Below are positions 50,110 to 59,777 of a stretch of 64,000 nucleotides of DNA, piece after piece. The stretch covers positions 39,441 through 103,440 of the forward strand of contig NZ_AUHI01000011.1 of NCBI RefSeq assembly GCF_000423105.1, read 5' to 3'. Numbering within the stretch: position 1 is the stretch's first letter; every line of letters begins with the position of its first letter. The stretch comes from Halalkalibacillus halophilus DSM 18494. GTDB lineage: Bacteria > Bacillota > Bacilli > Bacillales > Alkalibacillaceae. The notes below the pieces were generated by a model. That model saw only the letters and a list, made by a program, of their open reading frames with translations, had not been told where the DNA came from and made no database searches. The position numbers and the translations under genes were made by a program.

Positions 50110-51702
50110 TTAAATTTTATAAGTTGGACCAGCTTCTGCAATGTCCTTCGTTACGTTTTCAAACTTTTCGAAGTTCTCGTGGAACTTATTCGCTAGTTCC
50201 TGAGCTTTTTGGATATAAGCATCTGGGTTTTCCCATGTTTTCTTAGGATTTAATACCTCAGTTGGAACTCCCGGGCAAGTAGTCGGGATCTGTAAACCGA
50301 ATATTTGATCTTGTTCTGTTTCCACATTATTTAATTCGCCTTCTAATGCTGCATGTACCATAGACCTGGTATAGCTAAGTTTCATACGAGATCCATCCCC
50401 ATATGAGCCTCCAGTCCAACCAGTATTTACTAAGAAGACTTCCACTCCTTGTTGATCGATCTTCTCTCCAAGCATCTCTGCATATGTTGCTGCCGGTAAC
50501 GGTAAGAATGGTGATCCAAAACACGTAGAAAAAGTAGCTTCTGGTTCCGTGATTCCGCGCTCTGTTCCAGCTAATTTACTCGTATAACCACTTAAGAAGT
50601 GATACATTGCTTGTTCTTTCGTCAATTTACTAATAGGAGGTAAAACGCCAAAAGCATCCGCTGTTAAGAAGATAATTGTATTTGGATGGCCAGCCTTACT
50701 TGGAATTACTATATTATCAATGTTATCAATCGCGTAAGCTGCGCGAGTGTTCTCTGTAAGACTTGTATCGTCATAATCTGGTAATCCAGTAGCTTCATTT
50801 ACTACCACATTTTCTAAAACAGAGCCGAACCTAATTGCATTATAAATTTGTGGTTCCTTTTCCTCTGTAAGGTTAATGCATTTTGCATAGCATCCACCTT
50901 CAATGTTAAATACACCACTTTGGGACCAACCATGCTCATCATCGCCAATCAATCTTCTGTTTGGATCAGCAGATAGAGTAGTTTTTCCGGTGCCTGATAG
51001 CCCGAAGAACAACGCAACGTCACCTTCTGGCCCAACATTTGCTGAACAATGCATAGGAAGTACATTTTGTTTTTCAGGTAGCATATAGTTCATTACAGAG
51101 AATATAGATTTTTTGATTTCTCCTGCATATTCTGTTCCACCGATTAATACAATTTTATGTTTAAAGGAAACGATGATGAATGTCTCGGATTTCGTTCCAT
51201 CTACAGAAGGATCTGCTTTAAATTCCGGTGCCGAAATTACTGTAAACCCAGTTTCGTGTGATTTTAATTCCTCAAGGTCTGGTCTTATGAAAAGTTGATT
51301 TGCAAATAGATTGTGCCAAGCATATTGTGTAATTACTTGAATCGGCAGTCGGTGTCTTTCTTCTGCCCCTGCAAAGCCTTTAAAAGAAAAGATTTCTTTT
51401 TGTGATTCTAAGTACTCCGTTACTTTATTTAGAAGGTTAATAAATTTATCTTCACTAATTGGTTGATTAACTGGTCCCCACTCTACCGTATCTTTTGTTT
51501 CCTCATCTTCAACAATGAATTTATCTTTAGGAGAACGTCCTGTATACTGACCAGTAGTAGCTTTAATTGCACCAGTGGAAGTAAGGGTTCCTTCTTTTCG
51601 TGATAATACCTTTTCTACTAAGGAAGAAACAGGGAGGTTTTGATGTAAAGACTCCTTCTCTAACAAGCGAGCCACGTGCGATTGAACATTCATCGTTTTC
51701 AT
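50110..51702 (-). CDS. pckA: ATP-dependent phosphoenolpyruvate carboxykinase PckA
   Basis: This 530-residue ATP-type PEPCK has the P-loop ALFFGLSGTGKTTLSADPN, the metal site IGDDEHGWSQSGVFNIEGGC and TNTGWTGG-like segment LVNTGWTGGSYGDG. It converts oxaloacetate to PEP in gluconeogenesis. Start MKTMNVQSHV (51702) is preferred; an ATG two codons earlier is too close to AAAGGATGG. It is divergent from the metK leader, the same order as in B. subtilis. Confidence 0.95.
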   Translation of the reverse strand: MKTMNVQSHVARLLEKESLHQNLPVSSLVEKVLSRKEGTLTSTGAIKATTGQYTGRSPKDKFIVEDEETKDTVEWGPVNQPISEDKFINLLNKVTEYLESQKEIFSFKGFAGAEERHRLPIQVITQYAWHNLFANQLFIRPDLEELKSHETGFTVISAPEFKADPSVDGTKSETFIIVSFKHKIVLIGGTEYAGEIKKSIFSVMNYMLPEKQNVLPMHCSANVGPEGDVALFFGLSGTGKTTLSADPNRRLIGDDEHGWSQSGVFNIEGGCYAKCINLTEEKEPQIYNAIRFGSVLENVVVNEATGLPDYDDTSLTENTRAAYAIDNIDNIVIPSKAGHPNTIIFLTADAFGVLPPISKLTKEQAMYHFLSGYTSKLAGTERGITEPEATFSTCFGSPFLPLPAATYAEMLGEKIDQQGVEVFLVNTGWTGGSYGDGSRMKLSYTRSMVHAALEGELNNVETEQDQIFGLQIPTTCPGVPTEVLNPKKTWENPDAYIQKAQELANKFHENFEKFENVTKDIAEAGPTYKI

Positions 51703-51834
51703 AAACATACCATCCTTTTTATTTAAAAATAATCTATTTATTTGTTTAATTATGTTTAATAGTATAACACATTCGATTTAATAATCCATACTAATAAATA
51801 AAATAATTTTGTGGACTTTTCACTCTTTAATAAG

Positions 51835-51863
51835 TTGACACAATTAAACATTCACGATATTAT
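51835..51863 (+). promoter_or_regulatory. Sigma-A promoter of the metK leader
   Basis: TTGACA (51835-51840) and TATTAT (51858-51863) are 17 bases apart, ending 18 bases before the SAM aptamer. Confidence 0.8.
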
Positions 51864-51881
51864 ATTGCAGAAACGGAATTT

Positions 51882-51986
51882 CTCTTATCCAGAGCAGTGG
51901 AGGGAACAGGCCCTATGAAACTCAGCAACCATCACGCAGGTGACAGGTGCTATCCTGATGCAAGGTGAATCCTTGGACGATAAGAG
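51882..51986 (+). promoter_or_regulatory. SAM-I riboswitch (S-box) aptamer
   Basis: Conserved S-box elements are clear: CTCTTATCCAGAGCAGTGGA, GGGAACAGGCCCTATGAAAC, CAGCAACC, the GGTGCTA and CTGATGCAAGG region. P1 pairs CTCTTATC (51882-51889) with GATAAGAG (51979-51986). It precedes metK, so SAM represses its own synthase. Confidence 0.97.
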
Positions 51987-52003
51987 TGAAAGGCGTAAAC
52001 GGT

Positions 52004-52040
52004 AACCTTTCCTCGGATTTGTGCGGGGGAAGGTTTTTTT
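52004..52040 (+). terminator. SAM riboswitch terminator
   Basis: AACCTTTCCTC (52004-52014) pairs with GGGGGAAGGTT (52025-52035, two G-U pairs), followed by T-run. It is the expression platform of the S-box. Confidence 0.93.
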
Positions 52041-52131
52041 ATATTTTTCAGCTTTTACATAGCTGGAAATGCTTTTCACATAGTCAATGAAGGAAGAAGA
52101 GATCCGTCAACATTCTAGGAGGGTTTTATTT

Positions 52132-53331
52132 ATGACTAATCAGCGTCGATTATTTACTTCAGAGTCAGTCACAGAAGGGCACCCGGACAAAATTTGTGAT
52201 CAAATTTCAGATGCCATTTTAGATGAAATTATGAAACAGGACCCAAATGCTCGAGTCGCTTGTGAAACAACTGTAACAACCGGCTTAGTGTTAGTCGCAG
52301 GTGAGATTTCAACAACATCATATGTTGATATTCCAACTATTGTACGTGAAACGGTGAAAGATATTGGCTATATTCGTGCCAAATACGGTTTTGATTATGA
52401 AACGTGCGCGGTACTAACATCGATTGATGAACAGTCAGCCGATATTGCTGAAGGGGTAAATACAGCACTAGAAAAACGTGAAGGAACAATGACAGACGAT
52501 GAAATTGAAGCAATAGGGGCTGGAGACCAAGGGCTAATGTTTGGGTATGCTTCCAATGAAACGGAAGAATTAATGCCACTTCCAATTGCATTATCTCATA
52601 AAATATCGAAGCGTTTAGCTGATGTAAGAAAGTCGGAAACAGTTCCGTATTTACGCCCAGATGGGAAGACCCAAGTTACGATTCAATATGATGAAAATGG
52701 TGTGCCGGAAAGTGTTGACACGATCGTTATTTCTACTCAACACCATCCTGAGATTGACTTAGAACAAATTCAAGCAGATATGATGGAACATGTAATTGAA
52801 CCAGTTGTTCCTCCACATTTATTAACAGAAGAAACAAAATATATTATCAACCCTACTGGAAGATTTGTTATTGGTGGTCCACAAGGTGATGCTGGATTAA
52901 CTGGTAGAAAAATAATAGTAGACACTTATGGGGGTTACGCAAGGCATGGCGGCGGAGCTTTTAGTGGAAAAGATTCCACAAAAGTAGATCGCTCAGCAGC
53001 TTATGCAGCTCGATATGTTGCTAAAAACATTGTTGCGGCTGGATTAGCTGAACAATGTGAAGTTCAACTTGCTTATGCCATTGGAGTTGCTCAACCAGTT
53101 TCCATAGCTGTTAACACGTTTGAAACTGGAACGGTATCTGAAGAGAAGTTAGTAGATGCGATAAGAACATTATTTGATTTACGCCCAGCAGGTATTATAA
53201 AGATGCTTGACTTGCGCCGACCAATCTATAAAAAGACTGCAGCTTACGGACACTTCGGAAGAACCGATGAAGACTTCACTTGGGAGAAGATAGATAAAGT
53301 GGATGCGATTAAAGAATTTTTAAACCAATAA
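52132..53331 (+). CDS. metK: S-adenosylmethionine synthetase MetK
   Basis: This 399-residue MetK has ESVTEGHPDKICDQISDAIL, the signature GAGDQGLMFGYA and GGGAFSGKDSTKVDRS. It makes SAM from methionine and ATP. Start ATG 52132 with AGGAGGG at 52117-52123 is chosen; an in-frame ATG 15 codons upstream is unlikely. It is controlled by the SAM riboswitch and closed by a terminator. Confidence 0.96.
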   Translation: MTNQRRLFTSESVTEGHPDKICDQISDAILDEIMKQDPNARVACETTVTTGLVLVAGEISTTSYVDIPTIVRETVKDIGYIRAKYGFDYETCAVLTSIDEQSADIAEGVNTALEKREGTMTDDEIEAIGAGDQGLMFGYASNETEELMPLPIALSHKISKRLADVRKSETVPYLRPDGKTQVTIQYDENGVPESVDTIVISTQHHPEIDLEQIQADMMEHVIEPVVPPHLLTEETKYIINPTGRFVIGGPQGDAGLTGRKIIVDTYGGYARHGGGAFSGKDSTKVDRSAAYAARYVAKNIVAAGLAEQCEVQLAYAIGVAQPVSIAVNTFETGTVSEEKLVDAIRTLFDLRPAGIIKMLDLRRPIYKKTAAYGHFGRTDEDFTWEKIDKVDAIKEFLNQ

Positions 53332-53334
53332 TAG

Positions 53335-53380
53335 AAAGAAGCTTTTTGAGGTGTTTATTCATTTCAAAAAGCTTCTTTTG
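53335..53380 (+). terminator. Terminator after metK
   Basis: AAAGAAGCTTTTTGA pairs with TCAAAAAGCTTCTTT around an 18-base loop region. T-rich tail follows. Confidence 0.85.
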
Positions 53381-53523
53381 TATCAAGCGAGAGTCCCCTT
53401 AGATATGGTATAATCAAATAGGCAATTTCGACTTTATTCGATTTAAATGTAAAAGGTGAAAGTAGGATAAAAACTTTCGCAATAAATATATACGTGTAGA
53501 ACATGGAAGTGAGGAATTAATAA

Positions 53524-55437
53524 ATGTGTGGCTTTGTAGGGTTTATTAGACATGAGAGAATGGAAGCATCCGAATCATTCAAACAACAGTTTCAGTTACA
53601 AAATAACATCATTACCCACCGTGGTCCCGATGATGAAGGGTACTATTTTGATGATTTTATCGCATTCGGATTTCGCCGTTTAAGTATTATAGATATCGAG
53701 AGTGGACATCAACCATTACCATATGAAAACGAGCGTTATTGGATGGTATTTAATGGTGAAATCTATAATTATTTAGAGTTGAAAGAGACATTAGTTAAAG
53801 AGGGCTATGATTTTGATACAGATTCGGATTCAGAAGTTATTTTAGCGATGTTCAAAAAACATGGCGAAGATGCATTTAAGCATTTACGTGGCATGTTCGC
53901 GATCTTAATTTGGGACAAGCAAGAAGAGAAGCTAGTAGGTGCTAGAGATCCATTCGGTATCAAGCCGTTGTTTCATAGTAAAAATGCTGATGGAACATAT
54001 TTTGCTTCTGAAAAGAAAAGTATTGGACTTGCAATGGAGAAAGAAGAAGTAGATCCAGTTGCATTACAACACTATTTAAGTTTCCAATTTGCGCCTGAAC
54101 CATATACATTATCTAAAGGTATTAAGAAGGTGGAACCAGGTCATTACTTTACGATGAAACCTGGAAAGGATCCGGTATTTCACCGTTATTTCCATCCGCA
54201 ATTCACTCCAATTGATACGGAGAAATCAAAGCTTAAAAAGCAAATTAGTGATGTGTTATATGATTCTGTTAATGTGCACATGCGAAGTGATGTTCCTGTA
54301 GGATCGTTCTTATCAGGCGGGATAGACTCAACCATCATTGTAGCTATTGCTAGGGAATTCAACCCTAATATTAAGACATTTTCAGTAGGGTTTGAGCGAG
54401 ATGGCTATTCGGAAGTAGATGTTGCAAAGGAATCTGCAGATAAATTGAATGTAGAGAACATTTCCTATGTTATCTCTCCCGAAGAGTATGTGAAAAAGTT
54501 ACCTAAGATTATTTGGCACAATGATGATCCACTTGCAGATCCTGCTTGTGTGCCTCTATACTTTGTCGGTCGTGAAGCTGCAAAACACGTTACAGTAGTA
54601 CTCTCCGGTGAGGGGGCTGACGAGTTATTCGGCGGTTATAATATTTACCGCGAACCGGAATCTCTAAAAGTATTCGACTCGATTCCTGATCCTGCTAAAG
54701 GACTATTAAACCGTGTAGCCACAGTATTGCCTGAAGGTGTGAAGGGTAAGAGCTTTCTAGAGCGTGGAACGACTCCTCTTCATAATCGCTATATAGGGAA
54801 TGCAAAGATGTTTGAAGACCAGGAAAAAGAAGCTTTATTAAAGCAATATGATTTAAATCAGTCGTATCATGACATTACACATCCATTGTTTAATAAAGTT
54901 ACAGACTACCACCCGGTTAATCAAATGCAGTATGTTGATATTCATACTTGGATGCGTGGAGATATTCTTTTGAAGGCAGACCGTATGACAATGGCTCACG
55001 CTTTAGAATTACGTGTACCTTTCTTAGATAAAGAAGTGTTTAAAGTAGCAAGCCGAATCCCAGTTGATCAAAAGATTGCAAACGGAACGACCAAGTCGAT
55101 TTTAAGAGAGTCTGCAGAACAATTTGTTCCAGATCATGTTTTAAATCGTAAGAAGTTAGGTTTTCCTGTTCCGATTCGACACTGGTTAAAAGAAGAATTA
55201 TATGATTGGGCAAGAGGGCTGATTAGAGACAGCCAGACTGACCACTTATTGCATAAAGACTTCATTCTCGAGCTGTTAGATAAACATCGCCAAGGAAAAC
55301 AAGATTATAGTAGAAAGATTTGGACAGTGTTAATGTTTATGCTTTGGCATCAAATTTACATTGAGAAAGTCTATAATATAGAAGACTTAATAGAAGAAGA
55401 TAAAGTAAAAAGCAAGCTTACGACTTCTGAATCGTAA
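53524..55437 (+). CDS. asnB: Asparagine synthetase (glutamine-hydrolysing) AsnB
   Basis: This 637-residue class B asparagine synthetase has the N-terminal nucleophile cysteine (MCGFVGFIRH), glutamine site THRGPDDEGYYF and FNGEIYNY, and a C-terminal ATP-PPi synthetase domain (SFLSGGIDSTIIVAIA, VVLSGEGADELFGGYNIY). It is the B. subtilis AsnB type; relatives there also amidate peptidoglycan DAP. ATG 53524 must be the start to expose Cys2. Its 3' end overlaps the convergent peptidase gene by 20 bases. Confidence 0.94.
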   Translation: MCGFVGFIRHERMEASESFKQQFQLQNNIITHRGPDDEGYYFDDFIAFGFRRLSIIDIESGHQPLPYENERYWMVFNGEIYNYLELKETLVKEGYDFDTDSDSEVILAMFKKHGEDAFKHLRGMFAILIWDKQEEKLVGARDPFGIKPLFHSKNADGTYFASEKKSIGLAMEKEEVDPVALQHYLSFQFAPEPYTLSKGIKKVEPGHYFTMKPGKDPVFHRYFHPQFTPIDTEKSKLKKQISDVLYDSVNVHMRSDVPVGSFLSGGIDSTIIVAIAREFNPNIKTFSVGFERDGYSEVDVAKESADKLNVENISYVISPEEYVKKLPKIIWHNDDPLADPACVPLYFVGREAAKHVTVVLSGEGADELFGGYNIYREPESLKVFDSIPDPAKGLLNRVATVLPEGVKGKSFLERGTTPLHNRYIGNAKMFEDQEKEALLKQYDLNQSYHDITHPLFNKVTDYHPVNQMQYVDIHTWMRGDILLKADRMTMAHALELRVPFLDKEVFKVASRIPVDQKIANGTTKSILRESAEQFVPDHVLNRKKLGFPVPIRHWLKEELYDWARGLIRDSQTDHLLHKDFILELLDKHRQGKQDYSRKIWTVLMFMLWHQIYIEKVYNIEDLIEEDKVKSKLTTSES

Positions 55438-56296
55438 TTGCTTGCTTCCCCATTTGCACCCAGGCGCCGATAAACTCGTCGATGGGTGCTTTATTTATTT
55501 CAGGTTGAAGTGGATCATTAAAGTAAATATAGTCGCTATCATATCCTGTAACCACAACTGCGTGCAGTCGCATCGTAATTTCAACTGGCCCATCAGATGT
55601 TTGCCAAGTTTCAAATTGGTTATCTGGTAACGGCGCATAACTGGCATTTGTTATAACAAACACAGGTTCATCGTTATGAATGGAAGCAATGACCGATTCA
55701 AAAGGCTGCTCTGTTAAATTTTCTACACGATCGCCAGCATAGCTCCGCGCAAGCTCTTCAATAGGTTCATGATAAACGCCATAACCTGGATTGTTTAAAG
55801 AATACATGTCCCCAACGAAGCCGTTGTTTGGATTGCCAAAGTGAATTTCCCCATCAATTACTTCATAGTCAGTAGAATCTTTAGCTACTTCACTAGCTAA
55901 TTTTAATTTATCCACTTCATAGTCATGATAGTTTAATAACATCGCTAAAGCTGTAACCTCACAACCTCTTGGTAATTCCGGATACTGCTCAATAATTGGT
56001 GCATCTAGTTGTTTCGACGTATCTACTAAATAGTTTTCTAGAGTGTTTCCACGGTCTTCTTCAGAATAAGAAAAATCCATTTCCGCAAAGACAGTATCTC
56101 GCTGATCATCTGGATGAAAGACTTGCAGTAAAGTATCTTTGTGCTGTTGGACTGAAATGGAACCAAGTGTCACGGCACAGATAAAAAACATTGCTGCAAA
56201 TCGGGTGCTGATTTTTTTATATGGTCGGTTCACTTTTCCATTTAGGAACAAAAATCCTGCAAATGTTATGCAGAATAATGTTAGTACAGCATACAC
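55418..56296 (-). CDS. C39-like membrane-anchored papain-fold peptidase
   Basis: This 292-residue protein has two N-terminal hydrophobic segments (residues 1-18 and 31-50) and an extracytoplasmic C39-like domain (from about residue 100). The likely catalytic cysteine is in LPRGCEVTALAMLLNY, histidine in RLHAVVVTGYD and aspartate in YFNDPLQ. The target is unknown. Start is GTG 56296 with GGAG eight bases before; that site lies within the end of ytoA, so the two are co-translated. The tail overlaps asnB. Confidence 0.83.
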   Translation of the reverse strand: MYAVLTLFCITFAGFLFLNGKVNRPYKKISTRFAAMFFICAVTLGSISVQQHKDTLLQVFHPDDQRDTVFAEMDFSYSEEDRGNTLENYLVDTSKQLDAPIIEQYPELPRGCEVTALAMLLNYHDYEVDKLKLASEVAKDSTDYEVIDGEIHFGNPNNGFVGDMYSLNNPGYGVYHEPIEELARSYAGDRVENLTEQPFESVIASIHNDEPVFVITNASYAPLPDNQFETWQTSDGPVEITMRLHAVVVTGYDSDYIYFNDPLQPEINKAPIDEFIGAWVQMGKQAITIQKS

Positions 56297-56301
56297 GTAT
56301 T

Positions 56302-56820
56302 TTACTCCTCTCCTTGTTGCTCTTTGTAGACTTGTCCTTTATCAATATAACTTTGTCTAATCCGATTCATTTCCTTAATATCTTCATCGGTCACATCGCG
56401 AATAACTTTAGCTGGACTACCAAATGCTAAACTATTAGGAGGAATGGTTTTCCCGGGTGGAACAAGACTTCCCGCACCAATAAATGCATTTTCGCCAATT
56501 TCAGCACCGTCTAAGACTGTAGCCCCCATACCGATTAGTGCGTTTTCTTTTATGTGACAAGAATGCAACAGTACTTGATGTCCGACTGTTACACCGTCTT
56601 CAAGAATTAAAGGTTGGTTAGGGCTTTGGTGAAGCATACTTTGATCTTGAATGTTAACATTTTTCCCGATTATTGTAGGAGAAACGTCACCTCGAATGAC
56701 AGTTTTAAACCAAATGCTACTGTAAGCCCCTATTTCTACATCGCCACTAATCACGACATCTTCAGCTAGATAGACTGTTTCATCAATTTCTGGATATTTT
56801 CCCTTATAAGGAAGTAACAT
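56302..56820 (-). CDS. ytoA: Gamma-carbonic-anhydrase-like protein YtoA
   Basis: This 172-residue left-handed beta-helix protein has hexapeptide repeats and the zinc histidines in SMLHQSPNQP and GHQVLLHSCHI. It matches the gamma-carbonic anhydrase/YrdA/PaaY family, though many Gram-positive members have no proven anhydrase activity. It is followed on the same strand by the C39-like peptidase and is divergent from ytpA. Confidence 0.9.
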   Translation of the reverse strand: MLLPYKGKYPEIDETVYLAEDVVISGDVEIGAYSSIWFKTVIRGDVSPTIIGKNVNIQDQSMLHQSPNQPLILEDGVTVGHQVLLHSCHIKENALIGMGATVLDGAEIGENAFIGAGSLVPPGKTIPPNSLAFGSPAKVIRDVTDEDIKEMNRIRQSYIDKGQVYKEQQGEE

Positions 56821-56937
56821 GATAAGCCTCCTTTTATTGTTTATGATATTATAATGAATAAGTAAAATTAACTATAAAATATATTGCCTGCATAAAGTAT
56901 AACAAAGATGGTTTTCGAAATGTTGGGAGGAGTTTAA

Positions 56938-57723
56938 ATGAAGGTCAGTGAGGCGAATGAAGCTCAAGGAGTAATCGTTCTCGTTCATGGAGCATTTGAA
57001 CATAGTGGGCGTTATGATTGGGTGATCGATCAATTTAACCAACAAGGATATCATGTCGTTTATGGAGATTTACCTGGACATGGTACAAGTAATAAGAAAA
57101 AAGGGTATATTAAAAATTTTAATGAGAATATTGAAAAAGTGGAAGACTGGGTACAAGCGGCTTCTAATTATCAGCTTCCAATCTATATGTTTGGTCATAG
57201 TATGGGCGGATTAATAGTGGTGCGATTTTTGCAAAAGCGGAAAGGTCTGCTGGATGATATTGCAGGAGTAATCTTATCCTCTCCAGCTTTAGGAATGAAA
57301 AATCTGCCGGCTAAACCTTTATACGCAATATCTAAAGTAATGAATAAGCTTTACCCTACGTTGCAATTTCCAACGAATATTTCACCAGATATGGCAACCC
57401 GAAGTGACGCCTATATAGAGAGGGATTTGAATGATCCATTGTTTTTGAAAAAAGTATCGGTGCGCTGGTTTCATTCCTTTAAAAGAGAGATTCCTAAGGC
57501 ATATAAAGATATAAAGAAATACCCTTCTATTCCAACAGTCATATATCAATCAGGGACAGATTTACTTGTTCCGAAAGAAGATGTGAAAAAGTGGTTTGAT
57601 GAATTACCGATCAATGAAAAAGATTATGTTGAATTTGGAAGCTTGTACCATGAAGTTTTCAATGAACCGGAACGAGAACGCGTCTTTGAACAGGCTATAG
57701 CATTCTTAAACCGCCACCATTAG
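56938..57723 (+). CDS. ytpA: Alpha/beta hydrolase YtpA (lysophospholipase type)
   Basis: This 261-residue serine hydrolase of the monoglyceride lipase/lysophospholipase group has VIVLVHGAFEHSGRYDWV, nucleophile elbow FGHSMGGLIVVRF (serine about residue 87), an acid in YQSGTDLLVP and the histidine in GSLYHEVFNE. In B. subtilis YtpA is linked to the phospholipid antibiotic bacilysocin. ATG 56938 follows TGGGAGGAG. It is followed by ytpB after 28 bases. Confidence 0.9.
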   Translation: MKVSEANEAQGVIVLVHGAFEHSGRYDWVIDQFNQQGYHVVYGDLPGHGTSNKKKGYIKNFNENIEKVEDWVQAASNYQLPIYMFGHSMGGLIVVRFLQKRKGLLDDIAGVILSSPALGMKNLPAKPLYAISKVMNKLYPTLQFPTNISPDMATRSDAYIERDLNDPLFLKKVSVRWFHSFKREIPKAYKDIKKYPSIPTVIYQSGTDLLVPKEDVKKWFDELPINEKDYVEFGSLYHEVFNEPERERVFEQAIAFLNRHH

Positions 57724-57751
57724 GTCGTAAGGTAAGGAGGGTTATCAGGTA

Positions 57752-58828
57752 ATGAGGGTTCCATTATCACTACCAAGTCTTTTAAAAACATGTTACTTGG
57801 AAACATTTCCTGAAGTAAATAAGCATCTTGCTTTATGGAGGGAACAAGCTTGTCTGATTCCAAATGATGAATTGAGAAAACAAGCGATGGAAAGTATTAA
57901 GGAAAAAACGTTTCATTGTGAAGGAGGAAGTATATACGCATCTTTGGCTGGTAAAGAGTGGAGAAAGGCAATCGCTTTTATTGTCGCTTTTCAGTCGATT
58001 AGTGATTACTTGGATAATTTATGTGATCGCAGCAGTTCAATGGATCCTGATGATTTTCGTTTATTACATGAGGCCATGTTTGATGCACTGTCTTTAGAAC
58101 CTGCATCAATAAAAAACTATTATCGCTTACGTATCGACCAAGATGATCAAGGGTACTTAAATAAATTAGTACGGGTTTGTAAAAACACAATTCAGGAAAT
58201 CGAAAACTACCCAACAATCGAACCGGAACTAAAACAACTAGCATCCATGTATATTGACTTGCAAGTACATAAACATGTACGCGAAAAAGAAAGAGTTCCA
58301 AGGTTACAAAAATGGCATCAAGAACAGTGTCAAGATCGAGATTTAACATGGTATGAATTTGCTGCAGCCTCTGGTTCAACATTAGGCATTTTTTGTATCA
58401 TTAGCTATGCACTTAATAATCGAATAAACAGTGCGCAGGTGTATCAATCCTTTTTCCCGTCCATTCAAGGGCTTCATATTTTATTGGATTATTATATAGA
58501 TCAAACGGAGGACCAATTGGAGGGGGATCTAAATTTCTGTAGCTATTATTCTTCTGAAAAGGAAATGGAAGATCGAATCATTACCTTTTACAAACGGTCT
58601 AAATTTGCAGCGGGTAATCTTCCTGACCCCTCTTTTCATCAGTTGATAATTAATGGTTTAGTAGGACTATATTTATCTGATCGAAAAACAAATAGTATAC
58701 AGAAATGCAAGACTTTAAAACGTTCCTTACTGCAACAAGCTGGCATGCAAGCAAACATGATTTATTGGAATGGTAGAGTGTATAGAAGAATTAAGAGGGG
58801 GGACAATAGTGTCTATAGTCATGACTAA
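57752..58828 (+). CDS. ytpB: Tetraprenyl-beta-curcumene synthase YtpB (DUF2600)
   Basis: This 358-residue all-helical terpene synthase of the YtpB/DUF2600 family has aspartate-rich motifs SISDYLDNLCDRSS (about residues 87-100) and LLDYYIDQTEDQLEGDL (about residues 246-262). The B. subtilis enzyme makes tetraprenyl-beta-curcumene, precursor of C35 sesquarterpenes found in spores. The last codons and the TAA stop lie at the border of palindromic element copy 3 (from 58819), so the native C-terminus may have been altered. AAGGAGGG precedes the ATG. Confidence 0.9.
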   Translation: MRVPLSLPSLLKTCYLETFPEVNKHLALWREQACLIPNDELRKQAMESIKEKTFHCEGGSIYASLAGKEWRKAIAFIVAFQSISDYLDNLCDRSSSMDPDDFRLLHEAMFDALSLEPASIKNYYRLRIDQDDQGYLNKLVRVCKNTIQEIENYPTIEPELKQLASMYIDLQVHKHVREKERVPRLQKWHQEQCQDRDLTWYEFAAASGSTLGIFCIISYALNNRINSAQVYQSFFPSIQGLHILLDYYIDQTEDQLEGDLNFCSYYSSEKEMEDRIITFYKRSKFAAGNLPDPSFHQLIINGLVGLYLSDRKTNSIQKCKTLKRSLLQQAGMQANMIYWNGRVYRRIKRGDNSVYSHD

Positions 58829-59003
58829 CCCGCCCCTGAAATAGACTGCGCTTTCCGCGGGGAGCTGGTGAGTCTCCTCATGCTAAGCATTCCGGGGTCT
58901 CACCTAAGCTCTATTTCCCGCAGGAGTCTCCGTCTATTTCATCCGCTTTTTTCCGCTTTGTTCGCGTTTTCATGCTAGCAATTGAATTGTCCTAGCCTAT
59001 TTC
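58819..59003. repeat. Dispersed palindromic element, copy 3 (inverted, one end truncated)
   Basis: This copy is in the opposite orientation. The core is complete: CCTGAAATAGAC, stem GCGGG (58857-58861) with CCCGC (58917-58921), central hairpin ATGC-TAA-GCAT (58880-58890) and GTCTATTTC. The outer arm facing ytpB is cut off after GACTAAC, while the other end retains a degraded TTGTCCTAGCCTATTTCT. It sits between convergent ytpB and ytqB and overlaps both coding ends slightly. Confidence 0.88.
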
Positions 59004-59560
59004 TTTTCAATCGCCACTACAAAAGGTGCTCGTTCGCTTCTATTTACCATACTGTACTGAAATATATCTGCTTGTTTGGATGGGATCGCCTGTAAATAGC
59101 TTAATAAATTCTCTGTTTCTCGCTTCCCATCTTCATGTCCGGGGTATAAAACCATCACGATTAATCTCCCTTGTTGCAAAACAGCTAATAAGCTATCAAC
59201 TGCCTTTATAGTTGTTTCTGCTTTCGTCGTTACAGAATGATCTCCTCCAGGTAGGTAGCCAAGGTTAAATATAGCCCCTCCAATGCTACCGACCGACTCT
59301 TCTAAAAGGACCTTTCCTATTTTCTCGTGCCCAATCAGTTGAGTTGTTACATTCGTTACTAGGTGCTCACTAAATAACTCCTCAGCATGTTCTAGTGCTT
59401 CAGACTGGATATCGACACCTATTACTTTTCCTGTTCTTCCTACTAATTTGCTTAAATATAAACTATCATGCCCATTGCCTAAAGTTGCATCTACAACGGT
59501 TTCCCCTTCTTGAACAGAAGCGGCTAATAAACTATGTGCGAAAGGTATGATTTGTTTCAT
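58997..59560 (-). CDS. ytqB: SAM-dependent methyltransferase YtqB
   Basis: This 187-residue class I SAM methyltransferase of the YtqB/rRNA-methylase-like family has motif I VVDATLGNGHDSLYLSKLVG and GVDIQSEALEHAEEL, plus FNLGYLPGGDHSVTT. The B. subtilis relative methylates an rRNA or tRNA wobble derivative; the precise target is not certain from sequence. Its stop lies in the end of palindromic element copy 3. ATG 59560 follows AAGGAGAACGC on the minus strand. Confidence 0.87.
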   Translation of the reverse strand: MKQIIPFAHSLLAASVQEGETVVDATLGNGHDSLYLSKLVGRTGKVIGVDIQSEALEHAEELFSEHLVTNVTTQLIGHEKIGKVLLEESVGSIGGAIFNLGYLPGGDHSVTTKAETTIKAVDSLLAVLQQGRLIVMVLYPGHEDGKRETENLLSYLQAIPSKQADIFQYSMVNRSERAPFVVAIEKK

Positions 59561-59743
59561 ATGCGTTCTCCTTGAATGGGTATATTTTGATTATTGTGGG
59601 GTATTCATCTTGGTGTTTAAGAACTGTTTTCAATATACTTGTTACATATATCATAATGCGATTATTAGTGATCTTGCAATGGAAATCAGAAAGGAGATAT
59701 AGTGAAAAGTATAGAATAAACAAACCATTAATTTAAGTAGTGG

Positions 59744-59772
59744 TTGACAAAGCGCTGACCCTTGATTAAACT
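59744..59772 (+). promoter_or_regulatory. Promoter of the leuS T-box leader
   Basis: TTGACA (59744-59749) and TAAACT (59767-59772) are 17 bases apart. Confidence 0.75.
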
Positions 59773-59777
59773 AAGTT

